Positions 40,901 through 52,600 of a stretch of 64,000 nt of DNA are shown piece after piece. The position numbers and the translations under genes were made by a program. The stretch lies in the NCBI GenBank assembly GCA_024349245.1, contig JALDNG010000006.1:5323001-5387000 (forward strand), in the 5' to 3' direction. Every line of letters begins with the position of its first letter. Positions within the stretch are counted from its first letter, which is position 1. Below the pieces are notes generated by a model, which saw only the letters and a program-made list of their open reading frames with translations, was not told the DNA's origin and did not search any database. The DNA comes from Neodontobutis hainanensis (taxonomy: Eukaryota > Chordata > Actinopteri > Gobiiformes > Odontobutidae).

Positions 40901-43900
40901 CTGTATGTTTTTTTCAGCCTCTCTCAGAAAGGACTCTTCAAGCTGCTTGACACTATCGAAGGACGGCTTCATTGCAAACAAACTAGTGTGTATAGTAATC
41001 TATGTACTGATACAGAGGAACTCAACCAAATTATCAGGTATACTCATTCAACTTTCTTCTTCCTGTCTGCTTGTTTTGGCTATTCTAGTCAAATGCTCTA
41101 CTTATCTTATGTCCATGTATCTGTTTGAGCATGGCTCCCAGCACTAATAGAAATTAAATCTTAAATGTTAGCTGTAATATTATTGTGGTAGTGTGCATGT
41201 TTATTGTTGTGCATGATAACACTGTAGAGTGGTCAATGCGTGTCAAGTGTTGGTAATATTGTGCATGTAGTGCTCACCAGCAGACTGAGCCCAGAGCTTT
41301 GTGACAATAGCTGACTGCTCTCTATATATTGGATAGCCTTTGTAACACAGGAGCGGACTTGAATGGCAAGGACCCCAAAGCATGTGGAGCAGTCGTCCTT
41401 CATGAGCTTCAGAGGTTGTCATGGAGCACAGCAAGAGGTTGTTTGCTACCACAGGATCTAGTGAGTGCTCACCAATCCATCACTGATCCAAATCAAATAA
41501 GGTAAGACTTCTTGCTTGGTGACTCAATCATCAAATATATTTCCTCAGTGTTTTGTTCTACCTTGTTTTAGCCTTTATAATAAGGTAGTGTTGTTTTTAG
41601 GTAGTGCTAGTACTTGAATGTTAAGAGGCTGGGAAAACATTGCTTATTTACTGCAGTGTTAAAGTGTACATGTGCAAACAAAGCCGTTTTGAGACATATA
41701 ATACAGCACACATATCAGTGCTCTGAAAGCTACAGGGTTCAATAGACTTTTCTTTGCTTTAATAGAGAAACATGAACTTACACTGAGGTGAATTCCACTA
41801 TTCACAGTAAGAGTGGATGGCTGTCGGCGCATTTTTTTTTCTTCTTTTGAACACACAGCATTTGAGGGGGCATGCACATAAAAATGTTGCTGAGATATTG
41901 CACATGACCATTTGATACAGTCTCCCTTGTCCACAAATATAAAGGTCATCTTTGGTGTCACCTCCTGAAGTAAAACTGCACGGGTGAATGTCATGAGTAA
42001 ATTAAAATGCCCTATCTGTGACTTCCAGTCCTTTGGATAATGAGTAGTTATACTCTAAGCCAAATCCTTGCTCTGCTTCACTACTCTATTGATTTCACTG
42101 AGACCTTTCCTGCTCTATACTCAATCCACTGACACACATCTAGTAGTGTCCCTCTCCCTCATGGGGAGATGCATATTGTGTCTTTGACCTTTTTTTTCAC
42201 TTCTCAAACAGAAGCATTGTTCGCTGTTTCTATTTGGTGTTAACTGAAATTAAATAAATCTCTTGGTGTTAAGAATGCACACATACTTTTAGCATACCTC
42301 TCAATGATGATGATGATGATGATTATTATTATTATGTAAATAAAATATTGTATTTCACATGCATGGTCTGTATATTTAAATTATATTTATTATTATATTT
42401 TATTATAAGATTTTTATTTAGCTTTTTATTTTATTGTGTTCACTGCGCATATACTCTCCATTCAACTCTACCCTGGCACCCACAGCGCCAGCCTACCGCC
42501 TGATGCTGCTCAGCTTTGGGATCGCTGGTTCAAGCATGCCCTTCTGCTCAAGGAGCTCCATGTCCTCAGTACTGAGCAGTTGGTCCAGCTGTTCACGCCA
42601 CTGTTCCTAGAGCGCCATGCCACCTACAGCCACCAGGTAGCGTTGGAGGCTCATATTCTGTTAGCACACACACTAAGAAAACGCATACTATTCAACATTA
42701 ATATGTAGATATGATTTACGTTTATTTAAAATGTATTTTTGGGATTTGTCTATTTACATTAGTTGTTGGTGGTATACATTAAATAGTTTATGCCCTTTTA
42801 ACCAAGAAAAGGCAATGGAAAAAGATATCCCAAAAACCCCAGAATTGTTTCTGATTTATTTCTTTATACCTGTGTGTCTGCTAAAAAGATGACACATACA
42901 TTTTGTATTATCTTGGTGACATTTCTGCATACAGTTTGTGGGGATGTTTGTGTCTAGGGTGATGTTGTTTTAGTATGTCTGACACAGCAAGAGAGCCAAT
43001 GAAGATGACTGTAGAGCCTCTTGAATATATGAACTGACAAAAGGAATAGAGACGTAGTGCTAGCAACATTATTGTGTACAAGTGGAAAAGCATGAGCAAA
43101 TTTTTCTCTCACTTTATCAGTCTCACTCCATCTATTTCTCTCTTCCTGTCTCCTCCGTCCTCTTATACAGCTTACTCTCCACACAAGAGCAAACAGAAAT
43201 TTCCATTCACGTCTTGCCACACAGGCTGGATACTCCAACAAATGGGAGCATGCAACTCGCATGCACACCCTCAAAGAGGCCCTTTGAATATTCAAGTGCT
43301 AACAGTTGCATTCATTGATATTTAAAATGCAGTGGGCTGCAAGGACCCTTAGCCCACAGTACATTTGACTAAATCTAAAAAAAGAACAAAGATGGCTATC
43401 GGGGACAAAGATCAAGACAGTTTTTATTACAGTTCGGCATCAAATACCAAGAGCTCAGGCTGACATGTGTTTGTGCCTCTTCTCCTTTCACAAATGGTGT
43501 TTGAATGTTCTCAATCTCCACTGCAACATACTGATAACAAAAGTTAAACTTTGTCATTGTCAGTATCCTCCTGATCATCCTCTCCATATTAGTGCTCATT
43601 AAAAGTTGTGAATGACCATCTGAGGCTGAGATTCAGTCTTTGATCACAAGAGATATGATGATGATGGCACAATTTTACATAGGGGAGGGAAAATCAGTGC
43701 GTGGCATCTTCTTGCTCCTCATCTGCTTAACAGCTTTTCTTAATTGTGTATCCTCATCTCTCCAAAGATAAAAAATAAGCTCGAGAGGGAGGAAGAGAGC
43801 AGTTTGTCTCAATCCTCTCAGCCAAGAGGGGAGATATCCTGAACGTGTTGCACATTAACGCTAGGGTGATTGCATTCTTTAGGCGCTTCTCTAATCTCAC

Positions 43901-46900
43901 GCATGAGAAGAGAAGAAAAGGAAAAAAATGTGATTGAGAGTGGCAGTGAAAGTGTGTGAAATAATCTTTTTTTAGGTAAATGAGAGAGAGAATTTGAAGT
44001 TATTTTCTCTTGGTTGTTTGAGTATACACTATAGCTGCACCTCTGTGTGAGCAGCCATAGCCAAAGTAAATGACTTCTCTAATCACTGAGAGTTTAATTT
44101 AACACTTGCTTCACAATATTGGAACAATTAGGAGTGTGGTTTTAATTTGTGCTGCTTCTAGGCCAAAGTGCTGCTGAGGACACTTCTGTCCCGGTCCAGT
44201 GAGGAGTGCCCCTCAGCTGAGGCTGACTTGTGTTCGTTTGGCCCTTCTCCCCTGCCTGACTGTGGAGTTGTGGAGTCTCTACAACAACAACAGAACCAAG
44301 GTTCTCCAAACAAAATATTTAATACAGTTGGATGCAAATTTAAAATGAATAGCACAACAACATTTACTGATTTTGCTGGAAATTTTGCTGTGAGGTAAAA
44401 AAATCTGTGAGGAGTCTGCATGTCCTCCCTGTGTTACTGTGGGTTCTCTCCGGGTACTCCAGGTTCCTCCCACCGCCCAAGCACATGCATGTACTGTATA
44501 GGTAAATTGGCAATTCTAAAATACAGTGAATGAATGTGAGACTGAATGGTTGTCTGTCAGTCTGGCTCTTACGTGTCAGCCCTGCGACTAACTGGCCACT
44601 GTCCAGGATGTACACTGCCTAAGGCCCAAAGTTGATGGGATAGACTCCAATCACTCGTGACCCATAACAGGCCTAAGCGGAAGAAAATGAGTTAACATAA
44701 AAATGCTCTCAACCCATGGCTATTGTTAGGTACTGCAAAATATTTCTTTTAACACTTCACGCTGAGATAAGTTATTTTCAAACTAACTATCATCAATAGG
44801 TAATTTCTGCAAAGAACTAAAATGTGTTGTTTTTTTTTAAGAAATTTTTAAACTAAACTCTTACAACCCAGTTTTCATAAAGCTTTCTATTTGTAGCTAA
44901 AGAAAAGACTCACCCTTCCCGTTTTAATCCCTGTGCTCCCTTCTTCCCTGCCCTGGCTCCTCACTATGTGCTTCTTTTTCTTACAGAACAACAAAGTAGT
45001 GAAGAGGACAGCCAGGACGAAAGCCCTGTGGAAAGTGTTCCTATTAGAGGTAAAAAGGCATCGCCGATGCCTCAGCATTCACACTGTTCTTATGTTGTGG
45101 CTTGTTTTCTTCCCACTGCAGTGAATAATGGGCTCTTTTACGCAATGGCTGAGCCAGGATGATCAAGGTGAATCCGGGGTCAAAGTCCCACCTGAAGAGC
45201 TGTGCTAGTTCTCTCTAATTATCTCTGAGAAAACACTAGCCATTTTTTTCAGCCTGGTCTGAGGCATTCTGGTAAAATTCATTGGCCCTGCATAATGCAG
45301 CCGCTTTAATTGTCAGGACACCAGGGTGGGAAGCACAAGAGATCTGTCATCGCCTCTCATTATCTTCTAAACAATGCTCCGGCAAGGCTAGACTAGATGT
45401 GAAGGCATCCTGGAAGCAGTTGGTGTGCTCATCCCTCAGTTGCACCTCTGAAATGTAAAGCAATTCTATATTACCCATGGCTATCAGATTTCCTACTGTT
45501 TTTTTCATGTGTGTGCTCCCCTAAGGTGCACAGCTAGCAAAATGAGTCCAGTTTCAAATATTTACACGTAATCAAAAGAAACATAACTACAAAAACATGA
45601 CTAAAGATTTTGCAAGGAAGGGTTTTGCTGTGCTGGGTGACATCAATGTGGCAATCAATAGCATGACCTTGGAGCTGGTAATAATTGCCAAGACACACAG
45701 TGTAAACCATGTGGGGGTTTTTAGACTACATTTAAACCAAAGCCTGTTGTGTATGAAGTACTGTGGGTGGATTTTTCCTCATATATTGTATACATAGTAT
45801 TTTTTCTAAACTAATGATAATGTAGTATAGTTATACAGTAATTTATTTTGAGTATATTTATTAGTAGGGGTACACTACACAAACTACAGAATAGTTTTCT
45901 GAACTTTGATTTGTTTTAGGTGCTTTAACCATTTTATTATCTGCAGTTTGTACTTCTTATAAACATAATACACCCTACTTTTGTGCACCAGAAAGTAATT
46001 ATAAGACATTTTGTTAAAAAACAGTCACACTGCCTCCGGTATGGGATGCTAAGATGATGTCACATGCTAATTGTTGTCTCATGGAAACTGTTGCTTCACA
46101 CTGTTTACAGTTTAGCGAAGTGAACACAGTGTTTTCTCTCACTGTGCCCAGCACTACTGAAGCATGCCACCTCATTAAACAAAAGGCTCTGAAAGTTGGA
46201 AACCTGGGATTTAAGCAAATATTTGATTGTGACTTTGTGTGCATATGTGTCTCTGAACAGAGTCAAAAGCATATAAGATGCTGAAACAATCAGCCATGCA
46301 GGACAGGATGCCAAGTTCTAAACATGATGAAGATGAAGAGGAGGGTGGCCTCTCGGGTAAGAGAGGCAGTTGATTGGAATTGTTGCTGCAACCTAATAAT
46401 TGGGCAGTGCCTATTTGATACCCTAGACCCAATACATAACATAAAGTTGAAGGAAAGCCTTTTAAATACAACCTAAAATCTGCATTTTCCTATTACCTAT
46501 ATGCTCACAATTTGGATGGGATATTTTATTGGCATAAAGCACTTACAAGAGTTATCAAGCAGAGCTTCTGTTGAAACATGTTGAGAAAGACCATACTTGC
46601 CTTATGAGGTTAGCAAGTAAGTAATATTTCCTTTTGAAGCCACTGCTTACATTTCAACACTAACTGTGGCTGTTGGAGATGGGCTTTTGTTGAGTTCTCT
46701 GATCACATTTAATCTGGTCATGTTTTCTTTTTTAAGGAATAAATCATGACCATGAAGAGGACCTGGGGAGGACCAAACGCTCTTTACATCAAGACCCTTA
46801 CCCACGGTAAAAACATTCATATTATTCTACGGGCCACAGGAAATGGGCCACCAGGCACCAAAGTGGTTGATGTACATTTGCATGGCGGCTCTCATAATTC

Positions 46901-49623
46901 CCTGTTCATTTCCATAAGATCAAGGGTTTGCCACCCATTAACTCGCTTACAAAGACAATAGGCCCCTAAAGCCCCTCCTACGTACTCTTTGCTCGCTTTG
47001 GCCAGGTTTTAGAAACCAAAAGCAAAAAAACGGCAAACAAAAACAAATTGATGTCATAATATGACTGTCTTCAGACTTGTCAAAATACAAACAGATCAGG
47101 TCAAGAAGAGTCAGGGATGACTGTTTTGGCAGAAGGAGACTCAAGTGTTGACAAGGAGAAATGTCCTTATTTTTTACCCTTGAAACACATTTAGGCCGCT
47201 CAAATCAGAGACCTAAGTGGGTTGGAAAAGAACATCTAATGATAAATAGCTCGGTGGAGGCTAACACCATCATGGATACATTTGAATATCAACACGACTT
47301 CATCAAATCTGCAATTGCATGCCAGGTCCTCAGAGCACCTCTTCACTGCAAACCCATTTGGGTTGTAGTAATGGCTGGGTAAACGTTATGAGGAATAATC
47401 TTCTCTGATTTCATGTGATTACTGGGCACCATGCTGACACAAGGGCTGAAGTCTGTATCTTCCTGCCCTGGAATACAGGCACTCCCAGTCTGCCTATTAG
47501 CCCTGGGAAGGGCCTAATGGGCTGGCTCTATTGTGGTCCTCATTGCTGCTGATGTCTACCTCTGACAGCCCTAGTGACCACCCTCTTTAATAAACATGAG
47601 CCAATTTTAGATCCACACCCTCTCAGATAGAGCCTTTCTCAATGTCATTAATGTGCATGGAGCACTCACAATATGTGTGATTAAATAAAAAACTTCAGAA
47701 CAAAACAAATTAGATAGAAGCAGATAATGCAGCCTGCAGAGATGAAATACTAGTAGTGTAGATGTGATTTATTAGACAAATGGGCAGTTGTGCATGCCTG
47801 ACTTTTAAGTTTTAGAGTTGGGAAGGAAACAAGGCATGACATGAACTTCACACATCTTCCAACTATTCTTTCATCTTGGACACTGGACACTTAAATGTAG
47901 ACATTCCACTTAGCCCTCTCATTTGTTGCAAAACCTGTCCTCTATTTCTGTTATGTCCCCTTGTATCTCCTTTCTCCATGTCTTTTTTTCTTTCAGTATT
48001 TACAGCTCCCCCTCTTCATCCTACTTGTTAATTATTTGCTTTATTTTGTCAGTGAGCTGATGAGTGACTTCAAAAGAAGGAAATAGCTGGACTCCAAATG
48101 TAAAAATGGCTTCCTCTCTGTTGTCTTTGACAATAATTATGATTTGTCAGTTAAGCCTGGACTACAGCCGAGGGATTGTAGTTTAAAGCAGAGGCTTTGG
48201 TGCAAAAAATGCATTTATAGCCCTTTGTGAGGTTCCTCATTATGTGTGGGCCTGATTCATTAAGTAATTGGTTTGCAGTTGTTTACATGAGTATTAAGGC
48301 CTTCTATTCAGGGCCTTTGAGAGATACATTGTGCAAATGTTGCATGTTATGAATGTAGAATGAGAGGCGGGGGGCCAGTGCTATTGGCCAAACACTGCAC
48401 TCGGCTGAAAAGTGAGAGAAAAGCACTGGGTGCTGCTTTGCATAGCAATGACTAGGGTCTTAATAAGCTTTACAGATTAAATACATGCAGTCTATACAAG
48501 ATGCAAAGAGATACTCTTAACACATTTATATGTGCTCATTTCACTATTATGGTGTTTGAGTGAATTGAGGTCTTTCATATTCTTTTTTTCCCTCTATCCT
48601 TCTTTGCTCTCTCCCACACAGTGTTTTTGAGGCAGATACTTTTATAGAATGTGCTGTTTATTGTATTATAACTGGTGGGGAAGCGACTGATCTGCAACAT
48701 TTATTAAGGATTTGTCCATTAAAAATCTTTTGCTGTCTTTGTGAGTGGCAAAGTAAAATCACTTTGTGGTTGAGTGGGGATGAAAGGAATAATGCACGAA
48801 GGAGTGAGTCTTAATAAGCAGCTGCACTCCATGTAAAGACCACTTGTTCCCCTTTGTATGTGAGTGCATGCCACTGCTTCCTCTTGTGCAAGGCAGCATT
48901 GTGCTCTTTTCTACTGTAGGCATTTCAGATGCGTCTTCTTTTTATTTATTTTTTAGGTTGTTTAATACCCTTTTTTTCTTTCCAATTTTTAATCCCCAAA
49001 ATGCTCTGACACATGTGCACCGAAGCATGCACACACATAAAAATGTTTTGGCCATAAACCAGTGTGTAGAGTGTTGTGCCTAGTGCCTGCTTGACAAAAA
49101 TCTTTACTCAACAATTAGTGGTCTATAGCTTAGCCTTGGACAACAGGTTGTGCTCAAACCTTCAACCTTAAAAATGAAATCACGTAGAGTGTCAAAAATG
49201 CAATCTCTCCCTCTCTTCTTGTGTGGAAGTGGGGCTCTCAGTGTGTATAGATGGTGGGAGGAAGAACACAAGATGAGTTATACAGGCTGACGGAACAGAG
49301 GGAAAGAAAAGAGGGAGATTAAGTGCTAGTAACAGACAGATACTGGTTATTATTTCAACAAATTTATGTCATGTTCTTGCATTTTAAAATAAGTTGTAGA
49401 CTATTTTATATGTAATAGTTTTTATAGACACTTCTGTTTTAATATGAGTTGTGAGCAAATGTAGGCTTCATTTTCATTCCCATTGGTCATTGCTATTTTT
49501 TTATATAGCAGGATGAAATGCAAACAGATATTGTTGAAGGCAACATTTTAACCTTTTGACCAGAGGAGGTCACTGTCCTGCACTTCAAATTTTTTTTTTA
49601 CAATTACTACCGTATACACTATA

Positions 49624-49693
<70 letters not shown>

Positions 49694-52600
49694 TACAAAT
49701 AATATAATTACCATTTGTAAATAATATAAATATAAATAATATTGTTACATTAATTTGTTGTAAAAGGAGGAGTTTTCCAAAAATAGTCAAGAAAGGAAAT
49801 ATGTCAAATGTAATTATTGAGGTGGACGTTTTTCAGGTATTATTATTATTATCATTGTGTATCTAAATTAAACAAAAATGCTTCTGTTTTTATTGAGAGC
49901 AGTGGGCTGTCGTTCACTGGCTTGTATTTTACAGACTCCAACCAGTCAATAATGAGAGGCTCAGTTCAAATGGCTGGCCCAGTGCCTCGTTCTCTGGGCT
50001 GCAGTTCTCATTTATGGCCGGCAGAGAGCACTCGCATGTTAGAAAGTGTCCACTCATCTGCGCTTGTCTCTTAGTGTTTGCATTGCCCCCACCGAGGGCT
50101 ATATCCTGCTACCATTCAGGCCTGTTACTGCATCCGACCAGAGCCTAAACATTGTTTCCGAGGGGTCATAGCTGGAATAGGAGTAGGAGTTGATGGGAAT
50201 GATGAGGTGATGGGTCTCCCTTTACCTTTAGACAAGCACTGCTGTGCAAAAGTGCTATTGTGCTATTAGCATTTGTGTGTGGGTGGCAGGAGCTTAAAAA
50301 AGGCAGGGTAAATAAAAGCAGTTTTCCGGCTAGCATTGTGTTCAAGCTATTGTTTAATGCTTGGTAAGCATTATTTTCTCACACTGTGCTCACATGTAGT
50401 CATTTTAGGTCTGTGGGTGAATTGTGAAACATGACCACATCTTAAATTTTAACCAATATCAAGGTGTGTTTCAATATCTCTACAATATTACCACAATAGT
50501 TTGTGTATGAAATTCAGTGGTATTCTTATATCCCCTAATTATTCAAAAAGATATTTCATCTTGTTTGTCTATGAGGGCATTCATATTTTGTCTAAGCTAT
50601 TACACAAAATTACATGGCAGAAAATAAATAATAACATTACACATACAAATTTATAGGTCACTGTGGGCTCAATGTACGTAGCTATATCAGATGGAAAAAT
50701 CTGTTAAAACATATGATAAACAACAATATAAAACAATTGCAAGGCAGAGAAAGCGAATGAGCGAGGCATTGTAAAAAGAACATTGGAATTACAATAGCTG
50801 TAATTTGCATCATTTTACACACTACATTCACCTCTCTCTTGCAGAGTTTATGAAACGCAGGCCAGTCCAATCTTATATATTCAGATCATTGCCTCAATTA
50901 AGGGAAACTCAGCTGAAGATGAACTTGCATAAATGTTTATGGAAACAGAATATTAGTTTGGTGGGGTCAGATACAGACTGGGCCCTCTATGGTAATGGCC
51001 CTGTCTTGAAATCAGTCATGTCCCTTGCTGAAGTGGAACAGCTGATAGGCCGTTCCCATCCCGGGGGGAAGTTGAAGAAAAGAAAAAGCCCAATTTACTC
51101 TGTGTAACAGCCATTATTGTGGCAAAAGAGGGGAAGTAATCGTATAGATTATGCTGCATTTTGGCGGCTGCAGGAAGCATGCAATGTCCGTTTTCTAACT
51201 GTTGTAAATGGATGCTCCATTCTCTATGGTTTGGTTGTGCCTCAACATCTGTGCTTTAACCATTGACAGTATAAGGGCCCTTCTACAGTCATTGGCTTTA
51301 ACTCACTCTGTTTAAGAGACGGAATGTGGATACCATGTCTGTGTTGCTCTATATTATCATCACTTCTCAATATGCATCTTTAGGTCACTTTGCATAAAGT
51401 TCATCACATGATAAATGAGATAAATACAATTTTATATATTAACAATTTACAGTTAGGGGGTGCACATGGCAGAGTGGTTAGCACTCCTGCCTCACAGCAA
51501 GAAGGTTGTGAGTTCAAACATGGCTGAGGATGTTTGAGTTGGCCGTGGTTTCTGTGAGGAGTCTGCATGTCTTCCCTGTGTTACGGTGGTTCTCTCCAGG
51601 TACTCCGGCTTCCTCCCACCGCTCAAAGACATGCATGTATAGTCAAATGGTAAATCTAAAGTGTACCTAGTAAATGAATTTGAGAGTGAATGGTTGTCTG
51701 TCACTGTCTATGTCTTAATGTTAGCCCTATTGACTAACTGGCCACTGTCCAGGGTGAGGCCCAAAGCTGCTGGGATAGGCTCCAGTCACCCACAACCTCT
51801 AACAGAAAGAGAAAAGAAAAAATAATAATAAATGAATGAATATTTGTAAATTAGCTTTAAGTTGGCTTTATAATGTAAAGTAGGCTACATATCAATAAAC
51901 ATATTCCACAAGTGAGCTGAAACACACATGAGTGCGTGTTTTAGACCATCATACAGTTTCTCAAATAACTATTAACTAAAATCTATTAACCCATCTTTAA
52001 CTCCACTGTAGTTCAAATTGCAAAAATCAAAGCTTTAATGAGGTAGAAGGAGAAGAAGTAGAAAATGTTTTCAGGTATCATTCATCTACAATAATTAATA
52101 GGTCGACAATTACCTTTTTTAAGAGAAATCAAGTTAATTATTTTTACTGAAAACAGTAATAGCACTGTAAGTGTATTTGCATTTAGCCACAGTGGCATAC
52201 TGATTATACTGTTACAGTATGTGACAGTAGAAGCACAAAATGCTCAGTTACAATTTTGTCCCCATTTGAGTTGAACAAAGCTATGATATATTAGAGGATG
52301 GGTATTGGAACGCAGCCAGAGTCTTTTAGTCCCCAACGTACAGTCTCATGTGCCAGGAGAGGGAGTTAAGTGTGATTGAGATTGTGGCGGCTGAAAATTC
52401 TGTTTTTTGCTGGAGCTCATGTGTGTCCATTTGATCATGTTTCCTTCTTTTTCTTAGATTAAAAAAAGCCTCATCACTGCTCACAACAACGACGTAAAGA
52501 TTCTAAATAAATAAGCCATATAGATATGTATGCCAACCTGAGAGATGATGAGTATATATTGTGGTGTTTTCAATAGGCTCTGTGATGATGTAAATTAAAG

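Noticed and set aside
41361..41501. Exon 8 starting at the CAG near 41361
   Set aside because: That acceptor, and those near 41227, 41282 and 41311, give stops or the wrong phase; GGATAG ending 41336 keeps the reading frame.
51470..51525. tRNA gene
   Set aside because: The A- and B-box-like motifs belong to the head of a decayed SINE-like repeat and no cloverleaf can be closed.
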